A DNA stretch of 64,000 nucleotides, taken from positions 14,173-78,172 of the forward strand of contig UNSL01000004.1 of the NCBI GenBank assembly GCA_900555265.1, read 5' to 3'. Shown here piece by piece: positions 62,826 to 64,000 of the stretch (the stretch's first letter is position 1; each line of letters begins with the position of its first letter). The position numbers and the translations under genes were made by a program. The notes beneath the pieces are model-generated. The model saw only the letters and a program-made list of their open reading frames with translations, was not told the DNA's origin and did no database searches. This stretch comes from Candidatus Saccharimonadota bacterium. GTDB taxonomy: Bacteria; Patescibacteriota; Saccharimonadia; Saccharimonadales; Saccharimonadaceae.

Positions 62826-63947
62826 CTAGCGTCGTTTTCGCGGCACAATTTTTGACGCGCTATTCTTCAATTGTTCTTCGGCTTGATGTAATTTTGTAGC
62901 CGCAGCTTCTTGCAGATTGATCGATCGGGCTTCCAATATGCTGCTACCAACTGCCAAACTCACAAACAACAAGCCCAAGCCGCCCGTCGCCCATTCCGGC
63001 AATTCCAAGTGGAATAATTTGGCAATCATCATCACGCCGAGCGCCATAATTGCCCAGTGAGCGCCATTTTCCAGATATTTATATTTGCTGAGCGCGCCTG
63101 TTCGCAACAAATATACAGTTAGCGATCGAACCCAAATCGCTCCAGCGCCCAGCCCAGCCACGATCAGTAGCACGCTGTTGGTAATGGCGAACGCACCAAT
63201 CACACCGTCAAAGCTAAAGCTGGCGTCCAGAATTTCCAAATATAACAAGCTAGCAAACGCCGCCCAACCGGTTTTAATCTTAACGGATTTCGCGTCATCT
63301 TCATGGAAAAATGACCCAAATAGTTCCAATCCGATATGCAGCACAATTCCAAGAACCGCCGAAATCAACACCAAAGATTTATGCGGCGCCTCGACCGTAA
63401 AATACAAAACAGCCGCCACGCTAAGCATTATACACACCTTAAAATTCTCAAATCGCCCAGCCTTCGCCAAAATCGGCTCAACATGTCGCATCCAGTGAAC
63501 ACGCTTGTTGTAATCGATGAAATAGCTAAGTCCAATCATAATCAAAAACGCACCACCAAACGCATCAATCATCGGCGACGCCTCGTGCAGGATCTTGCCG
63601 TACTCGACAGGTTTATGTAGTGCCAGATTAACAACATCCATAAATCCGTGACCGCTCGCAATCATCACAATAGCAATTGGCAATATAAATCGAACGACAA
63701 ACACCGCCACAAATATGCCAGCCGTCAAGAAGACTTTCTGCCAAACTTGACTCATTCCCGCCAAAACCTTGCTATTTATCACCGCGTTGTCGAAGCTAAA
63801 CGTAACTTCCAAAACCACCAAAATAGTAAATAGCCAAAGACCGCTAACGCCCATATGACTAAAAATCAAGCTGCCCAAACCTAAGGTTAATAGGACTGAA
63901 AACCAGAAAATCCGAAACGGATGATGTGAATGTAAAAGATGCTTCAT
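62826..63947 (-). CDS. TerC/DUF475-family membrane protein
   Basis: A 373-residue protein with about nine membrane helices and the family motifs TFSFDNAVINSKVL and LDASFSFDGVIGAFAIT, which carry paired Asp/Asn residues thought to handle metal ions (manganese or tellurite in TerC relatives). C-terminal tail basic (SKIVPRKRR). Convergent with pth. Confidence 0.9.
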   Translation of the reverse strand: MKHLLHSHHPFRIFWFSVLLTLGLGSLIFSHMGVSGLWLFTILVVLEVTFSFDNAVINSKVLAGMSQVWQKVFLTAGIFVAVFVVRFILPIAIVMIASGHGFMDVVNLALHKPVEYGKILHEASPMIDAFGGAFLIMIGLSYFIDYNKRVHWMRHVEPILAKAGRFENFKVCIMLSVAAVLYFTVEAPHKSLVLISAVLGIVLHIGLELFGSFFHEDDAKSVKIKTGWAAFASLLYLEILDASFSFDGVIGAFAITNSVLLIVAGLGAGAIWVRSLTVYLLRTGALSKYKYLENGAHWAIMALGVMMIAKLFHLELPEWATGGLGLLFVSLAVGSSILEARSINLQEAAATKLHQAEEQLKNSASKIVPRKRR

Positions 63948-63975
63948 ATTGATTTAGTATAGCATAAGCATGGAG

Positions 63976-64000
63976 TATAATTTTATATATGGCACAAAAA
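63976..64000 (+). CDS. Start of a gene cut by the window end
   Basis: TATAAT (63976-63981) followed after 7 nt by ATG at 63989 and MAQK. Fits the local leaderless pattern. The product cannot be named from four codons. Confidence 0.5.

Overview
The window reads as a contiguous chromosomal segment of a small-genome bacterium that uses the standard genetic code (TGA is used as stop, for example by dus). My best guess is a member of Candidatus Saccharibacteria (TM7, CPR/Patescibacteria). The reasons are a compact layout, no biosynthetic pathway in 64 kb beside a complete F-type ATPase operon, many minimal envelope and sensor genes (sortase, LPXTG surface protein, PEGA, excalibur, DUF3048), and single-copy information-processing genes. 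The taxonomic call is an inference, not a database result. No transposase, integrase or CRISPR array is visible.

Layout. 1-5.8 kb: end of dnaB, a membrane glycosyltransferase-like protein, ybaB-recR, an LPXTG surface protein and a DHH phosphoesterase. 5.9-7.1 kb: cassette A (orphan 238-aa gene). 7.1-14 kb: cysS, an AI-2E-family exporter with an ABC-2 exporter, a two-component system and a Gre-like factor. 14.1-17.2 kb: a restriction-modification island with a DUF3644 protein and a structured leader RNA. 17.4-25.6 kb: tRNA-Gln, an RNA methyltransferase, a P-type ATPase and a large UvrD-RecB-type helicase-nuclease. 25.6-26.4 kb: cassette B (53-aa gene plus ornate RNA). 26.4-36 kb: dus, an unusual kinase-like protein and the ATP synthase operon, which carries a NUDIX gene between gamma and beta. 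36-43.8 kb: glutaredoxin, ABC-F, smpB, two glycosyltransferases, excalibur protein, xth and an NAD(P)HX dehydratase-like gene. 43.8-44.3 kb: cassette C (50-aa gene) and tRNA-Leu. 44.4-60.6 kb: sortase, PEGA protein, gltX, DUF3048, two sensor kinase/response-regulator pairs, tRNA-Glu, a pseudouridine synthase and der. 60.6-61.24 kb: cassette D (83-aa glycine-zipper gene), ending in a complete hammerhead ribozyme. 61.2-64 kb: CobW GTPase, pth and a TerC-like protein.

The most interesting content is the family of four plus-strand cassettes A-D, spaced roughly 17-20 kb apart. Each starts with a near-consensus promoter with a 17-bp spacer, a conserved spacer motif close to ATTAGTG, and a conserved start of transcription close to AGCTTT. 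Each encodes one small orphan protein and has a highly structured 3' region. A and D share 27 identical bases over the promoter. B contains a 72-nt tRNA-like structure with an encoded CCA but no anticodon loop, next to a pseudoknot. D ends in a type III hammerhead ribozyme with every core base and all three helices intact. I see no described system that matches this set.

Most housekeeping genes have a TATAAT-like box ending only 6-8 nt before the start codon, so leaderless mRNAs appear to be the norm. This rule was used to correct several start codons. Leadered genes with strong Shine-Dalgarno sites, including the cassettes and ybaB, stand out against that background.
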